Positions 1 to 5,431 of a DNA stretch of 6,878 nt are shown here, in pieces (the first letter of the stretch is position 1; the number at the start of each line of letters is the position of its first letter). The DNA is taken from contig JBIIYJ010000288.1 in NCBI GenBank assembly GCA_044346855.1, positions 1 to 6,878 of the forward strand, read 5' to 3'. The translations under genes and the position numbers were made by a program. This stretch comes from CAIKKV01 sp044346855 (GTDB lineage Bacteria > Verrucomicrobiota > Kiritimatiellia > CAIKKV01). The notes beneath the pieces are model-generated. The model saw only the letters and a program-made list of their open reading frames with translations. It was not told the DNA's origin and made no database searches.

Positions 1-2
1 AG

Positions 3-461
3 GCTCTGCTCGCCCGGCTTCCGGCCAATCGCGACGCCCTGGAACGGGGACGGTTGTTGAGCGACCGCGCCGATATGGATCTTCTGATGAAGAAGGCGGG
101 GCCCGACAGGCCGCTGATTTCGGAGTCGCGCGCGCTGTTCGAAGGGGCCGCCTACCTGCCGGCCGCTGAATTGAAGCGGAGGATCGCCGTGTTTCTGGAA
201 ACGCTGCGAGAGCGCAAAAAGCTGACGAACGAATTGTACGAGGCGCACTGGCGCTATATGAAGTTCTTCCATATGGAAAAGATTGTCCTGCTGTTCCTGC
301 CCGACGCTGTGATGGGCAAGCACAATTGGGAAACGCTGATCGATCCGCTCGCGAAGGCCGCGAAAGTCCGAGGCGAAGAGGCGATGCGCAAGGCCATCAG
401 CCGCGCCTTCAAGCGCTGGTACTGGTTCAACGGAATCGATTTCAATTACTTGTTTTTATAA
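3..461 (+). CDS. C-terminal part of an unrecognised protein (5' end outside window)
   Basis: The reading frame is open from the first complete codon at the left edge to the TAA at 459-461, so this is the last ~152 residues of a longer gene. The TTG at position 54 could be read as a start, but nothing marks it as one and the frame continues upstream of it. The visible protein is charged and looks mostly helical, with a Lys/Arg/Glu-rich stretch (LETLRERKKLTNELYEAHW) and an aromatic C-terminus (RWYWFNGIDFNYLFL). I see no signal peptide, transmembrane segment or catalytic motif in this part, and I do not recognise the family. The next gene on this strand starts more than 330 bases away behind its own promoter, so the two are probably not one operon. 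A palindromic repeat begins about 22 bases after the stop. Codon use is GC-rich like the neighbours, which supports a genuine gene. Confidence 0.7.
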   Translation, partial: ALLARLPANRDALERGRLLSDRADMDLLMKKAGPDRPLISESRALFEGAAYLPAAELKRRIAVFLETLRERKKLTNELYEAHWRYMKFFHMEKIVLLFLPDAVMGKHNWETLIDPLAKAAKVRGEEAMRKAISRAFKRWYWFNGIDFNYLFL

Positions 462-482
462 TCATCGTGAAAACGTGGCGGG

Positions 483-510
483 GGACACGGGTCAGGAGAC
501 CCGTGCCACG
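483..510. repeat. Left inverted arm of the composite palindromic repeat
   Basis: This 28-base arm is the exact reverse complement of 658-685. Inside it, 486-505 folds as a perfect hairpin, CACGGGTC-AGGA-GACCCGTG, with an 8-bp stem and a 4-base loop. The hairpin starts about 25 bases after the stop codon of the upstream gene, so it could protect or terminate that transcript. No U-tract follows, so it is not a canonical intrinsic terminator. Confidence 0.85.
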
Positions 511-670
511 TCTGTCTCTGGCGTGGCACGGGTCGGGCGCGACGTCTGTCTCTGGCGTGACACGGGTCGGGCGCGACGTCTGGCTCTGGCGTGACACGGG
601 TCGGGCGCGACGTCTGTCTCTGGCGTGGCACGGGTCGGGCGCGACGTCTGGCTCTGGCGTGGCACGGGTC
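508..670. repeat. 34-bp tandem repeat array, four full units plus partial ends
   Basis: Full units begin at 520, 554, 588 and 622, each exactly 34 bases. A partial unit precedes them (508-519) and another follows from 656. Units are identical except at two positions. Base 7 is G, A, A, G in units 1 to 4, and a base near the 3' end (GTCTGTCTCT versus GTCTGGCTCT) is T, G, T, G. Each unit contains CGTG-N-CACG, a palindrome whose centre is the first variable base, then GTCGGGCGCGAC, which can form a 4-bp stem, and the palindrome GACGTC. The period is not a multiple of three and the stretch lies between genes, so it is not coding. There are no unique spacers, so it is not a CRISPR array. It resembles a REP/BIME-like intergenic repeat in architecture; function unknown. 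Confidence 0.9.
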
Positions 671-685
671 TCCTGACCCGTGTCC
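658..685. repeat. Right inverted arm of the composite palindromic repeat
   Basis: Exact reverse complement of 483-510. It contains the hairpin CACGGGTC-TCCT-GACCCGTG at 663-682. Bases 656-670 also continue the 34-bp tandem unit, so the end hairpin appears to have grown out of, or been fused to, a unit at CACGGGTC. I found no obvious target-site duplication flanking 483 and 685. Confidence 0.85.
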
Positions 686-726
686 GTATTTGGTTGCGGC
701 GTTTAATCGTCTTCCGCTCCCTGGTC

Positions 727-755
727 TGGACATCGTCTGCCGGCGCCTGTAGAAT
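727..755 (+). promoter_or_regulatory. Predicted sigma70-type promoter for the fucosidase gene
   Basis: TGGACA (727-732) and TAGAAT (750-755) each differ from the consensus hexamer at one position and are separated by an optimal 17 bases. A start near 761-763 would give a leader of about 35 bases before the ATG at 796. It lies immediately after the composite repeat, so the repeat is probably upstream of the transcript rather than in it. Predicted from sequence only. Confidence 0.5.
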
Positions 756-795
756 CCCCCAGCATATTTCACAACCGCCCGCAGCGAGGCCACTC

Positions 796-2178
796 ATGAG
801 CGACAGCCCGAAAAGCGAAACTCCCGCAGAAGTCCAACGGCCCAAGCCACTCCGTCCCGCCTGGTTCAACGAGGCGCGGTTCGGGCTGTTCCTCCATTGG
901 GGCCCCTACGCCGTCTACGGCTGCGGGGAGCAGGTGCTGAACCGCGAACTGCTCGATCATGCCGACTTTTGCCGGACCGCCTGCGCCTGGAACCCGGAGC
1001 ACTACGATCCCGCCGCCTGGGTCGAGACCGCCAAGCGGGCCGGCATGAAATACGCCGTCCTGACAACCCGCCACCACGACGGCTACTGCCTGTGGGACAC
1101 GAAGACCACCGACTACTCCAGCATGTGCCAGGCGCCGAAGCGCGACCTCGTCCGGCCCTTCGTCGACGCCTGCCGCGCGGGCGGGCTGAAGGTCGGGCTC
1201 TATTATTCGCTGATCGACTTCCGACTGCCCGCTTGGTTCCGCGGCCCCGAGAAGGATCCCGAGGGCTTCCGCAACGCCAGGCAGTACATGTTCGACCAGG
1301 TCCGTGAAATCCTGACGCAATACGGCAAGATCGACATGCTCTGGTTCGACGGGCTCTGGCCGCGCTCGGCCAAGGAACTGGACAGCCACGCCCTGATGGC
1401 GATGATCCGGTCGCTCCAGCCGGACATCCTCGTCAACGACCGCCTTGAGTGGCCGCAGTTCTCGTGGCACTGGCAGTTCGACAACTGGAAGAGCCGCTAC
1501 AAGGGCGACTACATCGGCGATTTCGGCACGCCCGAGCAGGGCGTCTACGCCGACCCGGAGTACCTGTGGGAATCCTGCCAGACCAGCGTGTCGCGCCTGT
1601 GGGGCTACACCCGGGGCGAGCGGTGGCGCACCGCGGACGACCTGCTCGCCACGCTGCTTAAATGCGCCGGCCTGGGCGGCAACTTCCTCCTCAACGTGGG
1701 ACCGCAGCCCGACGGCCGGCTGCCCGCCGAATTCTGCGAGCGCACCGCCGCCATCGGCGACTGGCTGCGCGTGCACGGGGAGTTCGTTTACGGCAGCGAA
1801 CGCAGTTCGGAGGTGACGGAATTCGTCACCCGCGGCTGGCAATACGTCAAGGGGAACAACCTGTACCTGGTCTTCCGCAACTGGGAAGGCCGCCCGACCT
1901 TTCGCCTGTGCGGTCTGAAAACGGCGGTCAAGCGGGCGGTCCTCCTGACCACAGGTCAGGAACTGGGTGTCGCGCAGAACGACCGGGAGCTGACGCTGTC
2001 CGGCCTGCCTGAGAAACAGCCCACGCCCCTGTACCCGGTCATCCGGCTGGAATGCGCCGGCAAGCCCGAGGCCAGCGACTGGGGGCTCATCCGCACCTGG
2101 CGGTCCGATCCCGAATGCTTCGCCAAATGGGCGGAAACCCGCGGCACCTCGGTGTGGGTGGATGGGAAGCCGAGATAG
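796..2178 (+). CDS. GH29 family alpha-L-fucosidase, no signal peptide
   Basis: Predicted retaining exo-glycosidase that removes terminal alpha-L-fucose from glycans. It has 460 residues, typical of GH29 (catalytic barrel plus C-terminal beta domain). Family marks in order are ARFGLFLHWG (27-36), the barrel strand LTTRHHDGYCLWD (89-101), GLKVGLYYS (130-138), and IDMLWFDGLW (179-188), where Asp185 is the expected nucleophile. TPEQ follows at 245-248 (Glu247 a candidate acid/base), then WESCQTS...WGY (258-271) and NFLLNVGPQPDG (296-307). The roughly 40 residues after the beta domain (421-460) are not a part I recognise. The ATG at 796 is chosen because GAGG lies six bases upstream and a good promoter precedes it; the frame runs open further upstream, but only through the repeat array. 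The N-terminus is hydrophilic (MSDSPKSETPAEVQRP), so the enzyme is probably cytoplasmic and would act on imported oligosaccharides. It appears monocistronic and converges on higBA. Substrate linkage cannot be read from the sequence. Confidence 0.93.
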   Translation: MSDSPKSETPAEVQRPKPLRPAWFNEARFGLFLHWGPYAVYGCGEQVLNRELLDHADFCRTACAWNPEHYDPAAWVETAKRAGMKYAVLTTRHHDGYCLWDTKTTDYSSMCQAPKRDLVRPFVDACRAGGLKVGLYYSLIDFRLPAWFRGPEKDPEGFRNARQYMFDQVREILTQYGKIDMLWFDGLWPRSAKELDSHALMAMIRSLQPDILVNDRLEWPQFSWHWQFDNWKSRYKGDYIGDFGTPEQGVYADPEYLWESCQTSVSRLWGYTRGERWRTADDLLATLLKCAGLGGNFLLNVGPQPDGRLPAEFCERTAAIGDWLRVHGEFVYGSERSSEVTEFVTRGWQYVKGNNLYLVFRNWEGRPTFRLCGLKTAVKRAVLLTTGQELGVAQNDRELTLSGLPEKQPTPLYPVIRLECAGKPEASDWGLIRTWRSDPECFAKWAETRGTSVWVDGKPR

Positions 2179-2181
2179 ACG

Positions 2182-2198
2182 AAAGGCCACGGGCCTTT
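2182..2198. terminator. Terminator-like hairpin after the fucosidase gene
   Basis: AAAGGCC-ACG-GGCCTTT forms a perfect 7-bp stem with a 3-base loop, starting four bases after the fucosidase stop. The A-start/T-end shape suits an intrinsic terminator readable in both directions, but the T-tract is only three bases, so termination strength is uncertain. Confidence 0.45.
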
Positions 2199-2227
2199 GC
2201 TCTGAGAACCGGGCCGTTTCCGGGTAG

Positions 2228-2249
2228 GGCGCTCAGTCCCTTGAGCGCC
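2228..2249. other. Intergenic hairpin in the convergent gap
   Basis: GGCGCTCA (2228-2235) and TGAGCGCC (2242-2249) are perfect complements around a 6-base loop. No T-run follows. It lies between the convergent fucosidase and higA genes and may add to transcript-end formation. The rest of the 2179-2427 gap shows no convincing gene; its short open frames have no ribosome site or recognisable product. Confidence 0.4.
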
Positions 2250-2277
2250 GCCATGCGCCATGCCGGCGAATTCGGCG

Positions 2278-2294
2278 GCGAAGGGACCCTTCGC
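2278..2294. other. Near-perfect palindrome GCGAAGGG-A-CCCTTCGC
   Basis: Two 8-base arms surround a single central base. As RNA the loop would have to open to at least three bases, leaving a 7-bp stem. It could be a third element of the convergent transcript-end region or a protein-binding palindrome; nothing decides between these. Confidence 0.35.
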
Positions 2295-2427
2295 AAGCTC
2301 AGGGAAAGGTAGGTCTGAAAACGATTAGTGGGAGAGATGAGGGGGAGGGATGAGGGGAACTTGCGAAAACCGCCCACTCGCCCCGAAGCGATGTTACATG
2401 TTAAGACGCGACCCTTTCCCCCTCAGT

Positions 2428-2730
2428 TCAGGCAACAGCACGCACACGGACTTCGTCCGCCAGTTTGTTGCCGATTCGGTCCTCCGCAATTCCCAGATCG
2501 TAGTGGCACTGGAGATTGAGCCAGAATTGCGGTGAGATGCCGAAATACCGGCCCAGCCGCAAAGCCGTGTCGGCGGAAATGCTTCTCTGACCATGCACGA
2601 TTTCATTAATCCGCCGCGGCGCCACGCTGATGTCCTTGGCCAGTTTGTACTGGCTGATCGCCATCGGCTTCAGGAATTCCTCGAACAGGATCTCTCCCGG
2701 ATGAATAGGCGTCACTTTCCTCGTCTTCAT
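2428..2730 (-). CDS. higA: HigA-type XRE-family antitoxin
   Basis: Predicted antitoxin and transcriptional autorepressor that neutralises the HigB toxin encoded just upstream. It has 100 residues, the usual length for the short HigA (VapI-like) group. Family marks are IHPGEILFEEFLKPMAIS (9-26), an XRE helix-turn-helix spanning roughly 25-70 with ISQYKLAKDI, then RRINEIVHGQRSIS, TALRLGRYFG and SPQFWLNLQCHYDL (66-79). The ATG at 2730 is chosen because AAGGAG ends eight bases upstream. A GTG nine bases earlier in frame has no room for a ribosome site. It lies 12 bases after the higB stop and is co-transcribed with it. In this family the antitoxin, alone or with toxin, binds the operon promoter; the matching candidate operator is at 3032-3068. 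The family call is strong; activity is inferred. Confidence 0.95.
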   Translation of the reverse strand: MKTRKVTPIHPGEILFEEFLKPMAISQYKLAKDISVAPRRINEIVHGQRSISADTALRLGRYFGISPQFWLNLQCHYDLGIAEDRIGNKLADEVRVRAVA

Positions 2731-2738
2731 TGGTCTCA

Positions 2739-2744
2739 CTCCTT
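2739..2744 (-). promoter_or_regulatory. Ribosome binding site of higA, overlapping the higB stop
   Basis: On the minus strand AAGGAG begins inside the TAA stop of higB and sits eight bases before the higA ATG at 2730. It decides the higA start. higB has no such site, so the antitoxin should be translated more efficiently from the shared mRNA. Confidence 0.75.
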
Positions 2745-3024
2745 AGTGATAGTCCACGATTTCCACGTCAAACGCATCGCCATGCCGCCAGCAAAAACAT
2801 ACGCGCCATTGCTGGTTGATGCGTATGCTATGCTGGCCCTTCCGGTTCCCATGTAACGCCTCCAGCCGATTGGCCGGGGGCACGCGCAGTGCGTTCAGGT
2901 CGGTTGCGGCGTGGAGCATCCACAGCTTCCGCATGGCCACGCGTTGAAGGTCCTGCGGCAGCCTCCGAGAAGTCTCCCGCTGGAAAATCTTTTCCGTTTC
3001 CTGGCATCGGAATGACCTTATCAT
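2743..3024 (-). CDS. higB: HigB-type toxin (RelE/ParE superfamily mRNA interferase)
   Basis: Predicted ribosome-dependent mRNA endonuclease that blocks translation when HigA is lost. The 93 residues cover the whole family from MIRSF to the terminal VEIVDYH. Conserved parts are the helical segment LPQDLQRVAMRKLWMLHAA (22-40), LRVPPANRLEAL (46-57), and the core strands GQHSIRINQQWRVCF (63-77) and DAFDVEIVDYH, which hold the basic and terminal aromatic/His residues expected in this family. The toxin gene comes first, as is normal for higBA. The ATG at 3024 is the only reasonable start: an in-frame TAA lies six bases upstream and the next Met is residue 31. There is no Shine-Dalgarno sequence, and the ATG is five bases from the predicted -10 box. 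It follows a glycan-degradation unit on the same strand but has its own promoter. Confidence 0.95.
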   Translation of the reverse strand: MIRSFRCQETEKIFQRETSRRLPQDLQRVAMRKLWMLHAATDLNALRVPPANRLEALHGNRKGQHSIRINQQWRVCFCWRHGDAFDVEIVDYH

Positions 3025-3029
3025 GAGAC

Positions 3030-3059
3030 ATTATTAACGCGTCACGGTATTATTGTCAA
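3030..3059 (-). promoter_or_regulatory. Predicted higBA promoter
   Basis: Reading the minus strand, TTGACA (3059-3054, perfect -35) is followed by an 18-base spacer and AATAAT (3035-3030, one mismatch to the -10 consensus). Only five bases separate the -10 from the higB ATG, so the expected transcription start falls on or next to the A of the ATG. This stretch is clearly more AT-rich than the flanking genes. Confidence 0.6.
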
Positions 3060-3068
3060 GCGTTATTA
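3032..3068. promoter_or_regulatory. Candidate HigA operator (imperfect inverted repeat)
   Basis: TATTAACGC (3032-3040) and GCGTTATTA (3060-3068) are inverted copies matching at 8 of 9 positions, separated by 19 bases. They straddle the spacer and reach into or next to the -10 and -35 hexamers. A dimeric XRE-family repressor bound here would occlude RNA polymerase. Assignment to HigA rests on position and on general knowledge of higBA autoregulation. Confidence 0.4.
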
Positions 3069-3099
3069 CTGTCATGTGAGTCGAGCCGAACCTTGGCGT

Positions 3100-3148
3100 A
3101 GCAAGAAATATGGCCACGGCCTGGAAAGACCGAGCTAGGTCTGTTGCT
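3100..3148. other. Foldable 49-nt intergenic element (possible three-way junction)
   Basis: A closing stem AGCAA (3100-3104) / TTGCT (3144-3148) encloses two local hairpins. These are a GGCC-AC-GGCC palindrome at 3112-3121 and AGACC (3127-3131) / GGTCT (3138-3142) around a 6-base loop. It lies between higB and the heparinase-like gene, next to the solo palindromic repeat. The stems are short and could be chance; no known RNA family is recognised. Confidence 0.2.
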
Positions 3149-3155
3149 GGCGATA

Positions 3156-3174
3156 GGGTCTTCTGACCCGTGTC
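3156..3174. repeat. Solo degenerate copy of the palindromic repeat
   Basis: GGGTCTTCTGACCCGTGTC matches 666-684 of the composite repeat at 18 of 19 positions. The hairpin is reduced to a 5-bp stem (GGGTC/GACCC, loop TTCT) because the left flank has diverged. It begins two bases beyond the stop codon of the heparinase-like gene on the minus strand, so it is also placed at a transcript end. No U-tract follows on either strand. Confidence 0.6.
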
Positions 3175-3176
3175 GT

Positions 3177-5396
3177 TTACCAGCTGAAGACGAAATCCAC
3201 GGCAGCAACGGTTGATTCCTCGCCCGTGTCGTACCGCACATGACGGAACCGCTTGAACGCGCTTGAATACGAATAGACCACCTTGGTCGGCTCGATCCGC
3301 GCGGTCAGCGGAAGCGTCGGCGCGGCCGCCTTGAGCCGCAGGGGGCTCTCCGTCCCGATCGTCGCCTCCAGCCCCTTCAACTCCCCGCCCTCGTCCTCGC
3401 GGAACTGGAACAGCCACGAGAGCTTCCGCGGCTTATCTACCACCACATAGTCGCGGCACACCAGCCTCCGCCCCGGCTCAACCCGGAACTCGCGCGTGTA
3501 ATGCGTCACGCCCAGCTCCGATGGATAGGCGCCTTTCAGGTTCAGGCGGATCATCCCGGCCCCCGAAGACTCATCCCACTGCACTTGGTCGATCCACACG
3601 CCGCGCGGAGGCTGGGATGGGATCGACATGGGATAGCCCGTGTCGCCGGTCTGCCCCTGCCCGTCCACCAGCATGATGGAACGCACCCAGGAGTGCAGGC
3701 TGTAGCCCGTGTCGGGGCTGACCATCAGCGGCCGGTCGCCCAGGAACAAACTGAAATGACCGTTCCCGGGGAGCATCTCCATCCGGTCGCACGGCCCCGT
3801 AGCCAGGCTTGCCGCATGATGCCCAAGCCAGGGGGCGCATTTGACCGACAGCGCCACGCCCGTGTCCGCGTTCCTATAATGAACAAACCCCGAGTCGCGG
3901 TACCAGGTCAGAGCGGCCTTCTTCCTAACCGGGGTTTTCAGCGCCTGCGTGAGCGGATCATGCGCCAGGAAACCCCAGAGACAGCTCGCGGCGGCGACGA
4001 GGGGATACTGCTTCAGCGCCCCGGGGGCGTGCCTGAGGAGAAGCCGGGCCAGGCCGGCCGCGGCGGGATCTCGGAAGCGCGAGGCCATGGTTTCGGCGAA
4101 CAGCCCGCCGCCGGACAACGGAACCCGGTCCTGCTCCGTTTCCCGCATGACCGCCCCCTCCTCGTCCGCCACGTCGAGGACGAACGCCGCGATGCCGCCC
4201 AGCGAAGGGTGAGCCGCCACGTCGATCCCGGCCCGCGCCAGGAGGTGGTCGCGGTAATACAGGATCGCGTCGGTATACATCGCCAGGCTGTAATACGAGC
4301 TGCCCGGAATGACGCCGTCGAGCGGCGCCGCGTCGAGCCCGCGCCGGATGCGCGGGACGATATACTGCACCCAGCGGTCCGCCTCGGGCGCAAGCCCCCA
4401 CAAACACAACGCGGCTGTCCCAAAATCGTGAACAGCCTTCCGGCCGTGATCCTGCAAGAGCGAGCCGCCCCAGTAATCCCGCATGAGCAGGATCTGCACC
4501 CAGAAGGCTTCGCCCTGGTAGACGAGCTTCTCCAGCAACTTCGCCCGCCTGTCGGCCCCGAGCTCCTCGCCCAGCATGTGGTACGCCCACGCCATGTTGC
4601 GGAGCATGGACGCGCCGCCAATGTCGCCGTTGTGGCCGTAGACGTCCTCCGCGGGCCGGCCCCAGGCCGGCAGGGCGACCACCTGGTCCACAATCGCCAG
4701 CGCCTTCTCCAACGCCGCCGCCTGCCCGTCAAGCCGCCACGCCGCCGCCAGGAAGGGAATCGCCTCATAGTTGAACGCCGTTCCCTGCCGGACCCAGTCG
4801 AAAACCGCCTTCAGCGGCTCCTGGTAGGCCCGGTGCGTCGTCTCCAGCTTGCGCCGCTGCCGCTCCCAGAAATCGGGACGGCTCCACGCGGCGACCGGGA
4901 GGGCGGAAGGCGGCTGCGTCGCGGCCAGCCCGGTCTCGAGCCCATCCTCGGGATCCGGCTCCAGCCGCGCGGCCAGCCACTCCACGCGCATCGGCCGGAA
5001 GGGCTCCAGCGTCAGCTCATGGTCGCCGTCCGCGCGCACCTCGAATGCGAACCGGCCCCGGAAGCGCTTGGCGGCCAGATCCTCCAGCGAAACCCGCTGC
5101 ACGTACCACAGTCCCAGCCTGCGGCCGTTCAGGAAAACCCAGTAGCTCGGCACGAGGGGCCGGGCCGTGGCCAGCTCGAAATCCCAGGGGCCCGTCCGCT
5201 CGTCCACATTCTGGTGCACGTTCAGCACCTGGTACAGCGACTCCCAGTCGAACGCGGCGGCGTCCAGGAATAATGAAAACTGGTACAAGCCAGGGCCGGC
5301 CTTGAACCGGATGACCCGGCCGCCCTCCGCCTTTTGAGCGACCGGCAGGGGCCCGATTTCCGACCCGGCGAAAACAACAGTCTCAGCACTTGTCAT
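3177..5396 (-). CDS. Heparinase II/III-like protein (putative uronate polysaccharide lyase)
   Basis: Probable lyase-fold enzyme of 739 residues acting on a uronic-acid glycan. Residues ~30-145 look like a beta-rich accessory domain (YQFSLFLDAAAFDWESLYQV, WVFLNGRRLGLWYVQRV). Residues ~175-490 look like the alpha/alpha-toroid, with NGDIGGASMLRNMAWAYHML (256-275), LLQDHGRKAVHDFGTAALCL (313-332) and GSSYYSLAMYTDA (365-377), which supply His, Asn and Tyr candidates for the active site. Residues ~495-735 form the beta-sandwich with HFSLFLGDRPLMVSPDTGY (547-565), VRSIMLVDGQGQ (571-582) and REFRVEPGRRLVCRDYVVVD (635-654), the parts that most resemble heparinase II/III. ATG 5396 is preferred because GAAAGG sits six bases upstream. 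An alternative GTG at 5435 would overlap the upstream stop as GTGA and add 13 residues, but lacks a ribosome site. No signal peptide is seen. It is the last gene of the minus-strand unit. The substrate is not determinable, and the catalytic residues are proposed, not proven. Confidence 0.75.
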   Translation of the reverse strand: MTSAETVVFAGSEIGPLPVAQKAEGGRVIRFKAGPGLYQFSLFLDAAAFDWESLYQVLNVHQNVDERTGPWDFELATARPLVPSYWVFLNGRRLGLWYVQRVSLEDLAAKRFRGRFAFEVRADGDHELTLEPFRPMRVEWLAARLEPDPEDGLETGLAATQPPSALPVAAWSRPDFWERQRRKLETTHRAYQEPLKAVFDWVRQGTAFNYEAIPFLAAAWRLDGQAAALEKALAIVDQVVALPAWGRPAEDVYGHNGDIGGASMLRNMAWAYHMLGEELGADRRAKLLEKLVYQGEAFWVQILLMRDYWGGSLLQDHGRKAVHDFGTAALCLWGLAPEADRWVQYIVPRIRRGLDAAPLDGVIPGSSYYSLAMYTDAILYYRDHLLARAGIDVAAHPSLGGIAAFVLDVADEEGAVMRETEQDRVPLSGGGLFAETMASRFRDPAAAGLARLLLRHAPGALKQYPLVAAASCLWGFLAHDPLTQALKTPVRKKAALTWYRDSGFVHYRNADTGVALSVKCAPWLGHHAASLATGPCDRMEMLPGNGHFSLFLGDRPLMVSPDTGYSLHSWVRSIMLVDGQGQTGDTGYPMSIPSQPPRGVWIDQVQWDESSGAGMIRLNLKGAYPSELGVTHYTREFRVEPGRRLVCRDYVVVDKPRKLSWLFQFREDEGGELKGLEATIGTESPLRLKAAAPTLPLTARIEPTKVVYSYSSAFKRFRHVRYDTGEESTVAAVDFVFSW

Positions 5397-5402
5397 ACGC
5401 GG

Positions 5403-5408
5403 CCTTTC
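5403..5408 (-). promoter_or_regulatory. Ribosome binding site deciding the heparinase-like start
   Basis: GAAAGG on the minus strand, six bases before the ATG at 5396. It favours this ATG over the in-frame GTG at 5435, although the GTGA overlap with the preceding gene leaves coupled initiation at the GTG possible. Confidence 0.5.
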
Positions 5409-5431
5409 GACTGAACCCTTTTCAAATTCAT

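Noticed and set aside
508..670. CRISPR array
   Set aside because: The 34-bp units abut directly with no unique spacers, no cas genes are present, and the ends are inverted arms.
483..685. Classical insertion sequence
   Set aside because: Inverted ends are present, but there is no transposase frame and no visible target-site duplication.
625..795. N-terminal extension of the fucosidase
   Set aside because: This open stretch reads through the tandem repeat and the promoter. The ribosome site and promoter point to ATG 796, and the extension has no GH29 character.
2330..2357. G-quadruplex
   Set aside because: Four G-tracts exist, but the first loop is eight bases and the tracts are uneven, so it is only marginal.
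2731..2739. GTG at 2739 as the higA start
   Set aside because: The AAGGAG ribosome site overlaps this GTG, leaving no spacing; ATG 2730 fits well.
3230..3870. Recurring CCCGTGTC strings in the heparinase-like gene as further copies of the palindromic repeat
   Set aside because: They encode Asp-Thr-Gly (DTG) motifs in frame and lack the second half of the palindrome.
3501..5273. Long plus-strand open frame opposite the heparinase-like gene
   Set aside because: Arg/Pro/Gln-rich translation without domain character; typical antisense shadow of GC-rich coding DNA. The same applies to the long frames at 769-2190 (minus) and 5390-6619 (plus).
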